A stretch of 64,000 nucleotides of DNA, taken from Antedon bifida. Taxonomy: Eukaryota; Echinodermata; Crinoidea; Comatulida; Antedonidae. The stretch lies in the NCBI GenBank assembly GCA_963402885.1, contig OY727094.1, positions 1,366,501-1,430,500 on the forward strand, in the 5' to 3' direction. Each line of letters opens with the position of its first letter. The stretch's first letter is position 1. A program made the position numbers and the translations under genes. A model generated the notes under the pieces. The model was not told where the DNA came from. It searched no databases and worked only from the letters and a program-made list of their open reading frames with translations. Shown in pieces: positions 12,060 through 24,500 of this stretch.

Positions 12060-13575
12060 AGAAGTATAATTCATTACATTTAGTCTTCACGGCGTCACCA
12101 TGACCTGAAAAACTAGAATCGAAAGAGATCCCATCTGTCTAACTACTCTAATAATAGAGGACTGTTTTGTCATATAATATTCATTGTACTTTGTTGTTTT
12201 GATTTTATAATTTTCTTCATCTTCTTTCCATTCTTTGAAGCTTTCTTTTTCTATGGTATCCATATTGATTTCATAAAAATGGTATTTTTTAAGTATCCAA
12301 CCATGGTATTAATTATATCATACAAGTGGTTATTACCAGATTTCTTCGCCAAAGGCAAAATATGAATTTTACTTAAAGCTTAATATTTTGTACTATGTAA
12401 GCCTATCTTACTGGATGATAATAATAGTTGGCTACAAATGATTATGCACATATTCTTTTAATGCAATCATTAACCTAAAAAATGTTAGTATTCTGACCTT
12501 CAAAAGTTGGTTTAACATAAATTTAACAAATGATAAATTGCAATCAATTTTCTATAAACCTAAAAAAACACCTCTCAAATGTTGGTGGCGCTATTTCAAT
12601 TGAGACATAACAAAAACTGAACTAAAAAACCCTTTAGTGATCAGTATTTAAGAAGCGCGTATTTATACGAATTTAGAGATGGTAAGCACAGGTACCGGAT
12701 GTGATATAACCTTTCAACTTTTATTAATTATTATTGTTCATTAAAGTTTAGTTCCCATCGCAACGCAATGTCGTAAGCGCACGTAAGTCATTTGACCAAT
12801 CGCGATACGATGTATCGTCCGAATTGTCGCTTTCTTTAAACCATGCATTTACTGCTATCCCCCTTACTGTCACTAAATATCATTCACCCAACTCTAACGC
12901 CCCAATCACTTAATGCTTGTGGCTACGGCCCTACATACTCGTAGCCTCTGATTGTCTCTAACCCAAGTTATGTTATACCATATTCATTTGATTGCTTATA
13001 CCACCGCCATAATATATGAACAATGAAAACAAACAAACCACTATACCTCCTTTACAACACACCTCCTTTCCCGTGAAATGAAAAATAAGCAATACATAGT
13101 ATAGTATATATTATTATAGTACTATGTTTAAACATATGGCAAATCCCAATTTAGATAGGCCTAAAAATAAAGAAAGATCCAATGGGTTTAACCAATGGCA
13201 TTTCTTACCAATTTTAACAACTGATCATTATTCCAACTTTTATCATCACTAGGATTTGGTTCCGTTGACTCCTGCGCATTCTAGCATCATTATGTGCACA
13301 TGTATAGCTTTCGTTCATTTTATCTAACTTGCTGGTATTGTACTATACATGCATTTTGATGATGAGTTGTGAACTTGGCCCCGACGGAAACAGCGCATGC
13401 GCTGTGTAATCGTTGCCTGTACGAGGAAGGAAATTAACTCGAACGTGTTCTTTGGTTTGCCTTTCTTCGTCGATACATATTTATCTACCAGCAAAAATAT
13501 AATTAGGGTTGATCAAACCTACGGTATTTAAATTTGTATAAACGGTGGTGATTCAGCAATACACAGTGTGTCTTT

Positions 13576-13626
13576 GCTCTCACCCCCCGCACCCCACCCC
13601 CCCCCCCCCCCCCCACACCACCCCCA
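13576..13626. repeat. Poly-C tract
   Basis: C-rich simple sequence including an uninterrupted run of more than ten C. The opposite strand is a G-tract able to form quadruplexes. Length may be unreliable in assembly. Confidence 0.9.
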
Positions 13627-13681
13627 TCATGTAATAAAGTTCGACACGACCCTGATAGTAATGCTGTGATTAATTTTCGAA

Positions 13682-13935
13682 AAATAATAATTATAAATTG
13701 TATTCATATTTGGACAACGATAATCAAAGTTTGTTAACAGAGGAAATTGAAACGCCATATTTATTCGCTTTCTTGATTGCGCGTATCATCATGAGTTTTA
13801 ATCAAATCGACATATAGCCTGATAATGATGTGTTTTTTCGATAAATAAATTCATAATTATACACAAAGATAATCTGTTGATAGAGGAAATGAAAACGCCA
13901 TATTTATTCGCGTCCTTGATTGTGCGTATCACCAG
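13682..13935 (+). repeat. Near-tandem duplication of about 100 bp
   Basis: Two diverged copies (13682-13795 and 13846-13935) share AACGCCATATTTATTCGC and TTGATTG(C/T)GCGTATCA. No coding content. Confidence 0.7.
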
Positions 13936-14668
13936 ACGAATTTTTGGCTCTTTTTAATTTTATACTGAAATAGTTATATTAGATAAATCATGTATGATAC
14001 CACCAAACTTTCGAGTTAAAATAAAGATTGTGAGGCATTTGATAAATAGTTATAATTAAATATAACACTTGTTTCTCTGATCCGTGTATTCATTTATTAA
14101 ATCGTAGCCATTGTATTAATGTAGTTTGTTCCTGTGGGTATTCATTTATTTATATTGGTCTGATTTCACCGAATCGAAAAATCTTTCATAAACACAAATT
14201 AGAGAGAATCAATTCAGAATGAAAATGCCAAAAGCTGTAAGACAAGCTAATCTGTATAGTACATTGGTTTTTATATATACATATTATATATTATTGCGTC
14301 ACTGAATTTATACCCTTGAACTCCTCAATGATTTCCCAACAGTAATATGAATAAATAAGTAATCTAAATATTTTTTACCGAAGCGGAAAACTGACATAAA
14401 AACCACCTCCGGTACATTAGTTTTGATAAATTAAAAACGACTAAGCAAAAGAATAATGAAACAAACAGATAATGGGTTTTACTGGGTCGTTTTAACATCA
14501 GCACATTATTTGAATAATGTGTTATAAATGGCACATGAAATATAATACACGTTGGTACGTAACTAGGTTGGATTGATTATAAAATTCTCGGATGTGGAAA
14601 AGTTTATAACAATCAGAGACAATCATGTAATGCCGTAGGGAAGCGCGGAGCAGCATCACGTTAAACAT

Positions 14669-14816
14669 TAAGCTTGGTTCCCACTAGGACGCAACGCAAG
14701 GACGTAGACAACGCAAGCGAGTTGACCAATCACACGCGACTGTTCTAAAAATCGGTCGCTTGTGATTGGTCAAATCACTTTGCGTTGCGTTACCTCCTTG
14801 CGTGTCTGTACGCAAT
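14669..14816. mobile_element. MITE family A copy
   Basis: Left end TAAGCTTGGTTCCCACTAGG; the interior is near-palindromic, with GACCAATCACACGCGACTG opposing GTCGCTTGTGATTGGTC. The right end is eroded. About 148 bp, non-coding. Confidence 0.8.
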
Positions 14817-15036
14817 AACATGTTAGATTTTGTTTTACGGGTGTAGCATAGAGAATAGTATAACGTCTTTGAAATCCTTAATTAAATTTAAATGCTTAAC
14901 TTAACACGCAATTTGCCGACTTATACTTATTATTAATGATCATTATGATTCCTCAGTTTATCTTTAGATGAGCCCCGTTTGCAATAAATCCATCATTTTT
15001 AGTGATTCTCGTTAACCAAAATGAATGGACCAATGT

Positions 15037-15432
15037 CTACAACAACAGCGTTCACAGTGCCGCCACATGTGCCTATCCTTCTTGGACCAAGGGCTACAAC
15101 AACAGCGTTCACAGTGCCGCCACATGTGCCTATCCTTCTTGGACCAAGGGCTACAACAACAGCGTTCACAGTGCCGCCACATGTGCCTATCCTTCTTGGA
15201 CCAAGGGCTACAACAACAGCGTTCACAGTGCCGCCACATGTGCCTAGCCTTCTTGGACCAAGGGCTACAACAACAGCGTTCACAGTGCCGCCACATGTGC
15301 CTATCCTTCTTGGACCAAGGGCTACAACAACAGCGTTCACAGTGCCGCCACATGTGCCTATCCTTCTTGGACCAATGTCTACAACAACAGCGTTTACAGT
15401 GCCGCCACATGTGCCTAGCCTTCTTGGAACAA
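15037..15432. repeat. 57 bp minisatellite, seven copies
   Basis: Seven head-to-tail units start at 15037, 15094, 15151, 15208, 15265, 15322 and 15379. Each contains CTACAACAACAGCGTTCACA and GTGCCGCCACATGTGCC, with nearly identical sequence. Because 57 is divisible by 3, several frames on both strands stay open through the array (one plus frame repeats TTTAFTVPPHVPILLG). No start context, splice signal or flanking coding sequence supports a gene. Two family A MITEs follow directly. Confidence 0.92.
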
Positions 15433-15458
15433 GATGGTGCAGTAGTGATCATGTACCT

Positions 15459-15602
15459 AATGCTTGGTTCCCACTAGAGACGCAACGCAAGGACGTAACG
15501 CAACGTAAGGGATTTGACCAATCACAAGCGATGGATCTATTCGACTGTCGCTTGTCATTGGTCAACACACTTGCGTTGCGTCATAGTGGGAACCAAGCTT
15601 AA
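15459..15602. mobile_element. MITE family A copy (intact ends)
   Basis: About 144 bp. Ends GCTTGGTTCCCACTAGAGAC and ATAGTGGGAACCAAGCTT are inverted repeats. The interior GACCAATCACAAGCGATGG pairs with CTGTCGCTTGTCATTGGTC. Nearly the whole element is one imperfect palindrome. Confidence 0.88.
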
Positions 15603-15744
15603 GCTTCATTCTTCGCCACATGACGTAAGCGCGACACAAGCGAGTTGACCAATGAAAAGTCGGATAATCCATCGCTTGTGATTGGTCAAGTTACCCGCGT
15701 TGCTGTTACGTCCTTGCGTTGCGTCCTAATGAGAACCAAACCTT
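15603..15744. mobile_element. MITE family A copy abutting the previous one
   Basis: A more diverged copy begins immediately after the AAGCTT of the preceding element. The interior GAGTTGACCAATGAAAAGTC pairs with ATCGCTTGTGATTGGTCA, and the right end reads GCGTCCTAATGAGAACCAAA. The two elements form a back-to-back pair. Confidence 0.78.
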
Positions 15745-16455
15745 AGTCCGTTTTTTTTATCTCTTTTGTGGCGTAAACACCACTTTTATTCACATTAATA
15801 TCATCTTTCATATTGTCATCACCATAACATATTATTTTCATTATTATAACATTGTTGTTAAATTGATCAACTTCATCCTTAGTCCGTTTTTGTTGTATTT
15901 ACACTGGGGAAATTTAACGACGAAGAAAAATAAAATTCTAATATTAATCAGAACTGGAGAGAAGATTTATTTAAAATCCCCAAGCTATAATAACATGAAA
16001 ATAACATTCAGTGAATGTTCAGTTATTATGTTCATAAAATCGGGCTTATAATCAAATTACTGACGATTCGTCCGCTGTCTAATAATAACCAACACGCAAC
16101 TGAAATGTATTGCATTATAAATAACACGTTTATTACTACTTAAGATAAAAGGAGGACGTTAATTATAGGATTATATTAATTTATACAGGGCCTGAATTAA
16201 TTTTACAATAAACCTAAGTCTTCCTAACTAAGTGAACTTTGAAATACACCAAATAAAAAAATATTTAAAATTTAAAGCCGCGTAACTTTTTTCACTAGTA
16301 ACTATTAGTGTAGCCTATTTAGCATAACAAAATGGAAAGAAATCATTCAATTTTCGATCAAAATGAGTCTATGGTTCCTAGATGTGAACGGTGATTGGAC
16401 TCTACTGTCATTCTCATGTGGATACAACTTTTTTAAACATGGCGGACGTGAAACT

Positions 16456-16688
16456 AAAGCTCTGTCTTACACTATCAAACTTTATGTGACCAAAAAAAAA
16501 AATGATGTAACCATATATGGACATGATGATGTCATGTCACTACCATATTTTGGCATATTACTACCATATTTGGGAATATCACTACCATTATGGGCATATC
16601 ACTACCATATTTGGGCATATCACTACCATAGGCCTATATGTAGGCATATTAAACTTTTTTTGTCAAACTGATAGTGTAGACTGATCTT
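16456..16688. mobile_element. MITE family B copy with internally expanded repeat
   Basis: Ends AAAGCTCTGTCTTACACTAT and ATAGTGTAGACTGATCTT. The internal motif TATCACTACCATATTTGGGC, present once in other copies, is repeated about five times here, lengthening the element to about 230 bp. Confidence 0.8.
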
Positions 16689-17346
16689 GTCTTTAATACT
16701 AAGATGCCTTCCGGATCTGTCACATGATCTAGATGCGTGTCAATTAATCAAAATACACAATCCTATTGTCAGTTATAAATCATAATTATTTAATGCAGAG
16801 GTAGATGTACTTTTTATCGATACACACTTTAATAAGTACATTGACTTGTTTAACAACGGGGTTATTTTAAATATAATAACAGTGTAGGCCTGTTTCGTTT
16901 CAAATCTATTTGTGTTTCACAACCTAAAATTAATTAATTTAAAATTAATGAATGTTTAATTTTGTACTCATTTGATTAATACATTGTGTAATCAAATCAA
17001 ATGCAATAACAATTCTATTAAATTAATATATAATAATAATAATAATATAAATTGATATTTATTAATGGGTTAGGATGACTATAACGAGGCGTTTAATAAA
17101 AAGGTAAATTGCCTTAAAATGTAAATGTGACATGTTTCGAGAAACTATTCTCATCATCAGAACAGTAAACAACGCCTAGAGTGCTTAATTTTATAGTGTA
17201 GACAGAGCTTATGAAGTGACCTGGGAAGTTTATTAATATAATCACTCCTCCCTTTTTTGTTCATCATTTTTGGATAATTCCTTTTATAATTTTAACCATC
17301 TCGGACAAAAGTTACTCGAATGCAAATTGTAGCGAATATTAAAATG

Positions 17347-17472
17347 TGTTTCCCATTTTGGAGGCAACGCATGAACGTAAGCACGCCGTAAATTTACCAA
17401 TCACGACGACACGATAGATCATCCAAACTATTGGCCTACGTCATTACGCGTCCAAGGGGGAACCAAGCTTAC
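17347..17472. mobile_element. MITE family A copy (diverged)
   Basis: Left TTTCCCATTTTGGAGGCAAC and right GGGGGAACCAAGCTTA ends, with a degenerate palindromic interior. The next element (family B) begins within a few bases. Confidence 0.65.
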
Positions 17473-17474
17473 AT

Positions 17475-17626
17475 AAAGCTGTCTAACTTAATGTGAAAAA
17501 ATGTGATGTACCCATATATGGGCATGATGATGTCATATCACTACCATATTTGGGCATATCACCACCATATTTAAGCACATAACACTTGTTTTGTCAAACT
17601 TAATTTTATAGTGTAGACAGAGCTTA
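17475..17626. mobile_element. MITE family B copy
   Basis: Contains CCCATATATGGGCATGATGA, ATGTCATATCACTACCATAT and a right end ATAGTGTAGACAGAGCTTAA. The right end plus flank (about 35 bp, AAGTGACCTG and following) is also found at 17193-17235, suggesting a local duplication. Confidence 0.75.
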
Positions 17627-18597
17627 AGAAGTGACCTGAGAAGTTGCTTTCAAATGTACAGTACCGTCCGAGACTATATCACGTATTATCTAACAATGTA
17701 ACTTCTTGATTACCTAAATATAGACATAAATAATCGCAGTATATAACAATCAGCAACTCATCTTACATCATAAAACTTTCTGAATATAATTTATTTAATC
17801 CTACCAGTACATGGATAACGTTACGCGCCAAACAATACATACACTGTGTACTTATAGATATTTACAAGCCATCACAGTTCTGGAGATAATGTTGTCATGT
17901 ATACAGCTATATACAATTTTTAAAATAATACAGACATAGTACAGAATTTTGTAAAATGAATAATTCATAAGTTTAATGAATAATTCATGATATGAAATCT
18001 ATATATACCTTATAAAAATACGCACCTACTTTATACTATGACGTAATTCTATAGAACGTAATTATACTGGACTTGAATACACGAATGAATGATTATAAAA
18101 GTAATTTGAGTTTGTACTGTTATTTTGATCATTATGCAAATATCACATCCAGTCTGTGATTAGGTTCTAAGCAATATTTAATTTCTCTGATAAGTGGAAT
18201 TAAGGGATTGTTGGAATAGTTATGCATGATGATGATGTACAAAATTAAATATCTGTTTGTTCTCTCTATTTGATATGGACGCAATGACGTACGTACACGC
18301 AGCGAAAGTATAATTGACCAATAATATGACGCAGAACACCCTGTCGATTGTGATTGGTCGAGGTCTTTGCATGCGATATGTATAATTACTATAGTTAGGC
18401 ATATACAGGTATTCTGTTTCTATTAATCAGCTATCGGTTGTTAAATCTTAAACTGTTTTTATCTTTACATACAAACATTTTTTTCTTATAAAAGTTTCAA
18501 TTATTACACTACTACACATACTATCGACTTGATATACTGACCATGTGACTTTAACAGGGGCCTGTTTATTGTCTCCAGGCATGATACTGTGCCTGTT

Positions 18598-21500
18598 TTA
18601 TACGATTGAGAGAAGAACATGAACGGCTGCAATTGAAACAATAATTAATGAAATAATTAGAAAAAGTCTGTCTAAAATGACTGCAACTTCTCGCCACTGG
18701 CCTTCAAAACCATCGTTTTGTTTCGAGCCTCCAGCATTCGAGTGTGTATCATCGTAGGATTTTCTCCTGGCCGAACTCCTTGGTCGACTAATGTTTACTT
18801 CAGATTTACCGATATCACCACAAAAATCGCTTGTATCGTTTCGAATATTGTTTTCATAAAGGTCTGTTGCTACATCTTGAGGTTTCTTCTCAACCAAATT
18901 GTAAGCCTTCTTCTTTTTAGCATCTGCATTTTGACGGCCGATTATGGCGCCCAATTTTCCCAATACGATTATCCTGATCCAGTCAGGTATTGGTCGCTCG
19001 CTGCTCCCGCAGTATATATTTAGAATTACTGAGGTAACCAGAACAGATGCACATCCCATCGAGATGATAAAAGTGAAATATGTTCCTGGAAATTCATTTA
19101 AAAAGAAAAAAAAAGTTTTCTTTAATTTTATTTAGCAGGCGCTAAAATGTGGAATAACCTCCAACTGAAATTAAATATTACCCAACAATTGCTTCACTCA
19201 AAGCTAGATATCGATCTCCCCCTGATTTCTTGTATTTAAGACAGGACCACAATGCTAAACAGATTTTCCTTATTGTGTAATCCTGTATAAAGATGTTTAA
19301 TTAATTAATTTAATTCAGTACGTCTTTTTCTTGTAGCCATATCATTTTGATTAATATTTTAAGTATATAATAAATTGCGTCGTGATTGGTCAAATCACTT
19401 ACGTTGCGTCGCTAGTGAGAAACAAGCTTAAAGCAGTGAGGGTATTTCGAACCCAATAATGCACGTAATGTAAACAAGGTCTTAAACATAATTATTGTTA
19501 TTATTATTTGATATTATAAAGCATTTATGCCTATTTGTAATAAAGAGAAATATACTAAAAAACCCTGATAGTCGACTTTTTTTTTACTGCACTATATAAG
19601 ATCATTATCAGATATAAGGGTATAAATAAACTGAAAAAAGGTCAGTTGATATACAATTAGGGTCAACCTTTCCGTCACTATACCATGTTATATTTTTCAA
19701 ACAATTATTATCGTCAGAAAGAAGAAAGAAATAATCAAAATACTAAATACAATTTGATATTTTTTTATTTTATTTCATAGTTTAGTTTTTAAGCCAGATT
19801 GTCAATGTTTTTTTGTATTTTAAAATTGACTAAATTAACTTAAAATCAGCATTTATTGCTGCAATATTTATACTTTTACTGTTCGTTTCGGTTTAAAGTT
19901 ACCGAGATATATTAAATATATTGAATATTCAATAAGCCCGCATTTACGACGACGATAGCATTTTACATCCTACCAGCTTTTTTAAATTGAGACACAATTG
20001 TTTTTATTGAATTTGGTGTGTTTAATTAATGAATTTTGGTTTTGTAGGCATATAATTGGTTTCCTTTGATTTTTCTGTTTTTTATTTTTCTGTTGAAACC
20101 TAAATTGTTGAAATGCGTCAAACGCTTTTTCAGATGTGAAGATCGCGTTTTACCTTGAATCATATCTGCGATAATTATAAATATTTAGTATACAATTCTA
20201 CTGAAACGCGTTTTTTACCTTGAACTTAAATATATTATTCCGATTGTATTCGTTTAAAGGCCAGATAAATCCATTCGTTTGATTAGTCTATTCAAGTATA
20301 TCTGACAAGCGATTTGTTTGTTCGATTTAAACGTGTAGATAATTAAGTCGAACACGAACATTATTAAGAAACTCATTAATCACACACCTGTTAACGTCGT
20401 CACGTCTGATAGCTAAATCTCTTCAATATACGATCAGTATCGATTGATTTTACCGAACGGACGTTTAATTGACAGAATTAGGAAAATTACCCAGAAGTTA
20501 CAATTGTTTTAAATTTATTTCGCGAAAGCGATGAAATATTGCCATTATAACTGTGTTAAGTGAAATCATTACTGTATCTCCAAGCTTAGTTTTATGAGTA
20601 AACGTATAGTCTTCTTTGTTAATAAATAAATCTAGTTTTTGGTATTATAACCTGGTTTAGAAAACTAGATCAGTTTCTTGCGCCCTGTCAAATATCATCA
20701 TCAAAGCGATACATTCACCATTTAAATATGTAAATGTTAGGCCTAAAACGTTATACTATATTCAAAAACTATGTTTCAATTCTATTTCAGAACCTTTAGA
20801 TGTCAAGGTATTTAATCTGTTCTTGTAAGTTGTTTTCTTTATACTTTACGCTAACAATTAAGTTTTTATTTCAATTTCATCACAAACATTTTGTGATGAA
20901 ATTGAAATCACGTTCATCACGTTCCAAATTACGAATAATATTATGGTTCTCTAGATTGTCCCACTTCACCTAGGATGTACTTCTAACTCTATTTGCTTCA
21001 TGTAAGTTTCTATGGACAAATCTGAATTGAATGGAGATAGTTTCAACTATTATAAGGGAACCAGAATCGATACTAGATTTATAGAACCGTCTCCGCATAA
21101 CCGCGTGTATTACCCTACCGCATGCCTACTTATATACATAATAAGAAATATAGGGTTGTAAATGTATTTAATTAAAGATGTATTGTCCCCCTGAAAAAAT
21201 AATTATTATTAATTATAAAACATTTTCTGTTGAATATGCCATGTTAATGTCATATAATAGTTATCCACTTTGACCAAAATAGTCAAATTGGTTTGAATTT
21301 AACCATTGATTTTGTCATTTTCTAAGTGAAAACATTGTTTTTTCGGTGTTTTTTCTACGGAAGTGGTTAACTTTATTGAAACTACAAAATAAGCTATATT
21401 CAAAGTCTGATTTAATTAATCTTAATTTGTTCATGTTTTTTGGTGACAATACATCTTTAATGTAAGAATATGAGTAATGTTTGTGTATTTACCTATAATC

Positions 21501-24500
21501 GGAGCATTGTCCGCACTCGGAGGTAATGTTTCAGCAATCATTTGTTGAAAAAGTAGTAATCCAAGAATAGTGGTCATTCCGAAGGAAATCTTCTCACCAC
21601 TTTCTGGTGGCAGATAAAACACCAGCATTGAAAGAAAAGACAGTAATATACAAGGTAGTAATATGTTAGCAAGGTAGAACTCGTAACGCCTTGTTAACTG
21701 AAGGCTATACGTCAAGATCGGATAAGGTTCTGGACAGCAGTTAAAGTAGCGCACTTGTCTGACAACGTTTACAGACGTCAATACCCATACACCGTTTTCA
21801 GTGAATTCGGTTTGTTCGGCGTCTCTTCCCGTAACTGTCATGAGGTTGAGCTCGTTACCGTCGTACGTCCAGGAACCAAACTCTAAGGTGCAAAGCTGAC
21901 TGTCAAATGGAAATTTCCTAACGTTCATTCTGCAAGAACTTGTGTAGATTGATGGAGAAGCCCACGTGACTGTGCCATCAGAGGTCACTCGAAGGAAAAC
22001 ATCTTCTTTTTGTCGTTCAAACTGGCCATCAATGCTGAAACAACAATTATTCATTCATTCAAAATCAACCTTGTTAGAGAAGAAAAAAGATCATGTTTGT
22101 TTTTAATAGTTTTCTCTTGCTAGCCGGACTATTCGAATTTTGCATTGACCTAAATTTGTCGTTTCATTAATTATATCATACATATTTGGACAATTTTATG
22201 GTGTTCTTGGCCTACATTTCCTAATTTGTCAATTTATCTAACACAATATAATTTTTTATTTTCATTTATTTTAATTTTATTTCATCATTACCCTACAGTG
22301 AACATACGTCACAGGGTTGAAACACATAAAATAATAATATAATGTACAAGCAAAAATCTACAAATAAAAAAAGACAATATTTAGATATTAGTGACATTAT
22401 AAATTATTGAGGTTCCACAACGAATGTCACATTTACTAATGAAAATGATCAGGCGACATTGTCTTTATCTTCTGCGACATAATTAATACAGCATAAATAT
22501 AGTTTACTTTATGTTTACGCGTTTGCAGCTCAAGATAACCAAATGCTATTGAGAATTGCTTATGATAGCAACCAACTCCTGGGAATATCATTAAACATAA
22601 AATTATAATTATCATTAATACTTTGTTGCTGCTTTTAATTGACTTCTCATTTCTTCAATTAATTTACATAATTGGTTTATTCAATGTAATATTATACAGG
22701 CATTTATACCATAATCATAATAGCAATTAAACTAAGAAATATAGATAAATTGTTTATTAAATAGGAGCAATGTGTTGGGAATAGCAGGGCAATTTGACAG
22801 TTTAGGATGGATGCATTCACGCCTGCTCCGATTTCAATGAATTTTGTAATGAATATGGACATAGAGAGTGTGCGTGCGTCGATAAGATTATTTCCCTAGA
22901 TGTTTATTTTATGTTTAATTATTTAGTGTCCTAATCGGATTTGGATTGTTGCTGTTTGGCATAATTCGTTTACTGGTAGATCTACATTGCAAATACAGAA
23001 AATAATGAGAAAGGTGAATAGGTTTGTTCATGGGTAGTTCTTCTGGCATACATCAGAGGACCTACTGTAGCCCCAGCCTCCTTGAAATCAACAGTAAACT
23101 TAGAAGTTTTAATTTCTATTATAAATTGTATTGGAACGATCTTTAGTATATTTACTAGTGGTTTTAGTGCCATTTGCTTACACATTCTATGATATTTGGT
23201 AGTTTGTTGGGTCAACCGGCTCAGCTACAGTGATTAAGTTCACTTAGGTTGACCCTCGTCTCCCCAATTTCATTTTTTTTATTATGTATATACTGAAATA
23301 GACCGAATAAATAATGAAATGAAATCCTTGTCGTACTTCAGGCATAAAGAATCAGTAATAAAGCCTATTCCACCTACTTATTGTATAAGGTAATGTCTGG
23401 AAGCCATATATCAGTCTTTTCAACAAAAATATCCTTGATATTTTGATCATTTTCGTCCCATATTAATCTCTGATCAGTCCATATCTGTACAAAGAATAGC
23501 ACTGTGTTACTTGATAATTAATATTTATAATATTATGTCTATTTGTTTAGTTGAGTGGCGAATTCAAAGTTACCCAATTTGACTGTTGTTGACTCAATTA
23601 ATGTTTAACATTAGGCCTTGTTGGACCCTACGCGTTGTCTCCGTAAATGTTTCATAACACTATACATTTTTTCTCTGTTTAATTTGTCGAAGTGAGCCCA
23701 TAGAGATAATATTAATTTAAGCCGAAGATCTTTGCGTGAGCCTGACATTACACCAAACTGTTGTTGGGCTCGATAGGCATGCAGTTGCATATTTTCTCCT
23801 TTCTTTTTATCATTTAAATGTTGTTGTATGATGTAGGCTTCTAATACAAAAAAAAACCAATACAACAATGACTTTCATTGCTAATCTTAATATATAGGTC
23901 TACCATAGAATAATGTAATATTTATTATTCATGGTTATCTTTACTGATTTTAATATTTTAACTATTAAAATACTTGATGCGTTATTGTAATTCAACGGAT
24001 TATTATTTTCTTTTATTTTGGTCTTATTAGTCCTTGTCCAAATGCATAATCTCTATGAAATTAGCATAATTTACCATAATTAATTATCGAATTCATAATG
24101 GTTTTCCCATAATTAGTTTTGTCCAAACCCGTGGGATGTTGTGGGTTTGTCTTTGTGTAAACAGCATTTTATAGAAACATTAATGTTTGTCGGATTATTC
24201 ATTGATATTTGTCGTTACATGAGAAAAAAAAAAATCAGCATGTTATTTTAAGCACCATAATAACAGTAACTGGACAACATAATAACTCTAGTATTCCATG
24301 TAGATAACATTAGTGTGCAATACATAACATAAAGCCTACTATCTAATTTAGTTTTATACAATGAAATCGTGTAAAATATCATTATATATTTAAAGACCCA
24401 ATTTTATTGACATGTACTAATATTAATACTATAAATTTGACAAAGAGGAGACCCTTACCATTTTAAACCATCCATTAACCGTTAAAGCCTGCGCCTTCTC

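Larger units (their letters stand above)
10452..18597. other. Intergenic stretch between the two receptor genes; no gene recognised
   Basis: About 8 kb holding repeats only, as far as I can see. They are: a 36 bp duplication (about 10845-10915), MITE family B copies (11929-12059, 16456-16688, 17475-17626), MITE family A copies (12742-12840, 14669-14816, 15459-15602, 15603-15744, 17347-17472 and a degenerate one at 18270-18372), a poly-C tract (13576-13626), a 115 bp near-tandem duplication (13682-13795 and 13846-13935) and a 57 bp minisatellite (15037-15432). The upstream promoter of the non-alpha receptor should lie at the left edge and the poly(A) site of the alpha-type receptor at the right edge. 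A TTTATT at 18565-18570 is AATAAA on the minus strand, 28 bp past the alpha-type stop codon. Confidence 0.7.

Noticed and set aside
15037..15432. CRISPR-like regular repeat array
   Set aside because: Units are contiguous tandem copies without unique spacers, in an intron-containing animal genome; it is a minisatellite.
15021..15602. 193-codon plus-strand open frame over the 57 bp repeat
   Set aside because: Openness follows from a stop-free unit divisible by 3 and runs on into a MITE; several frames on both strands are equally open.
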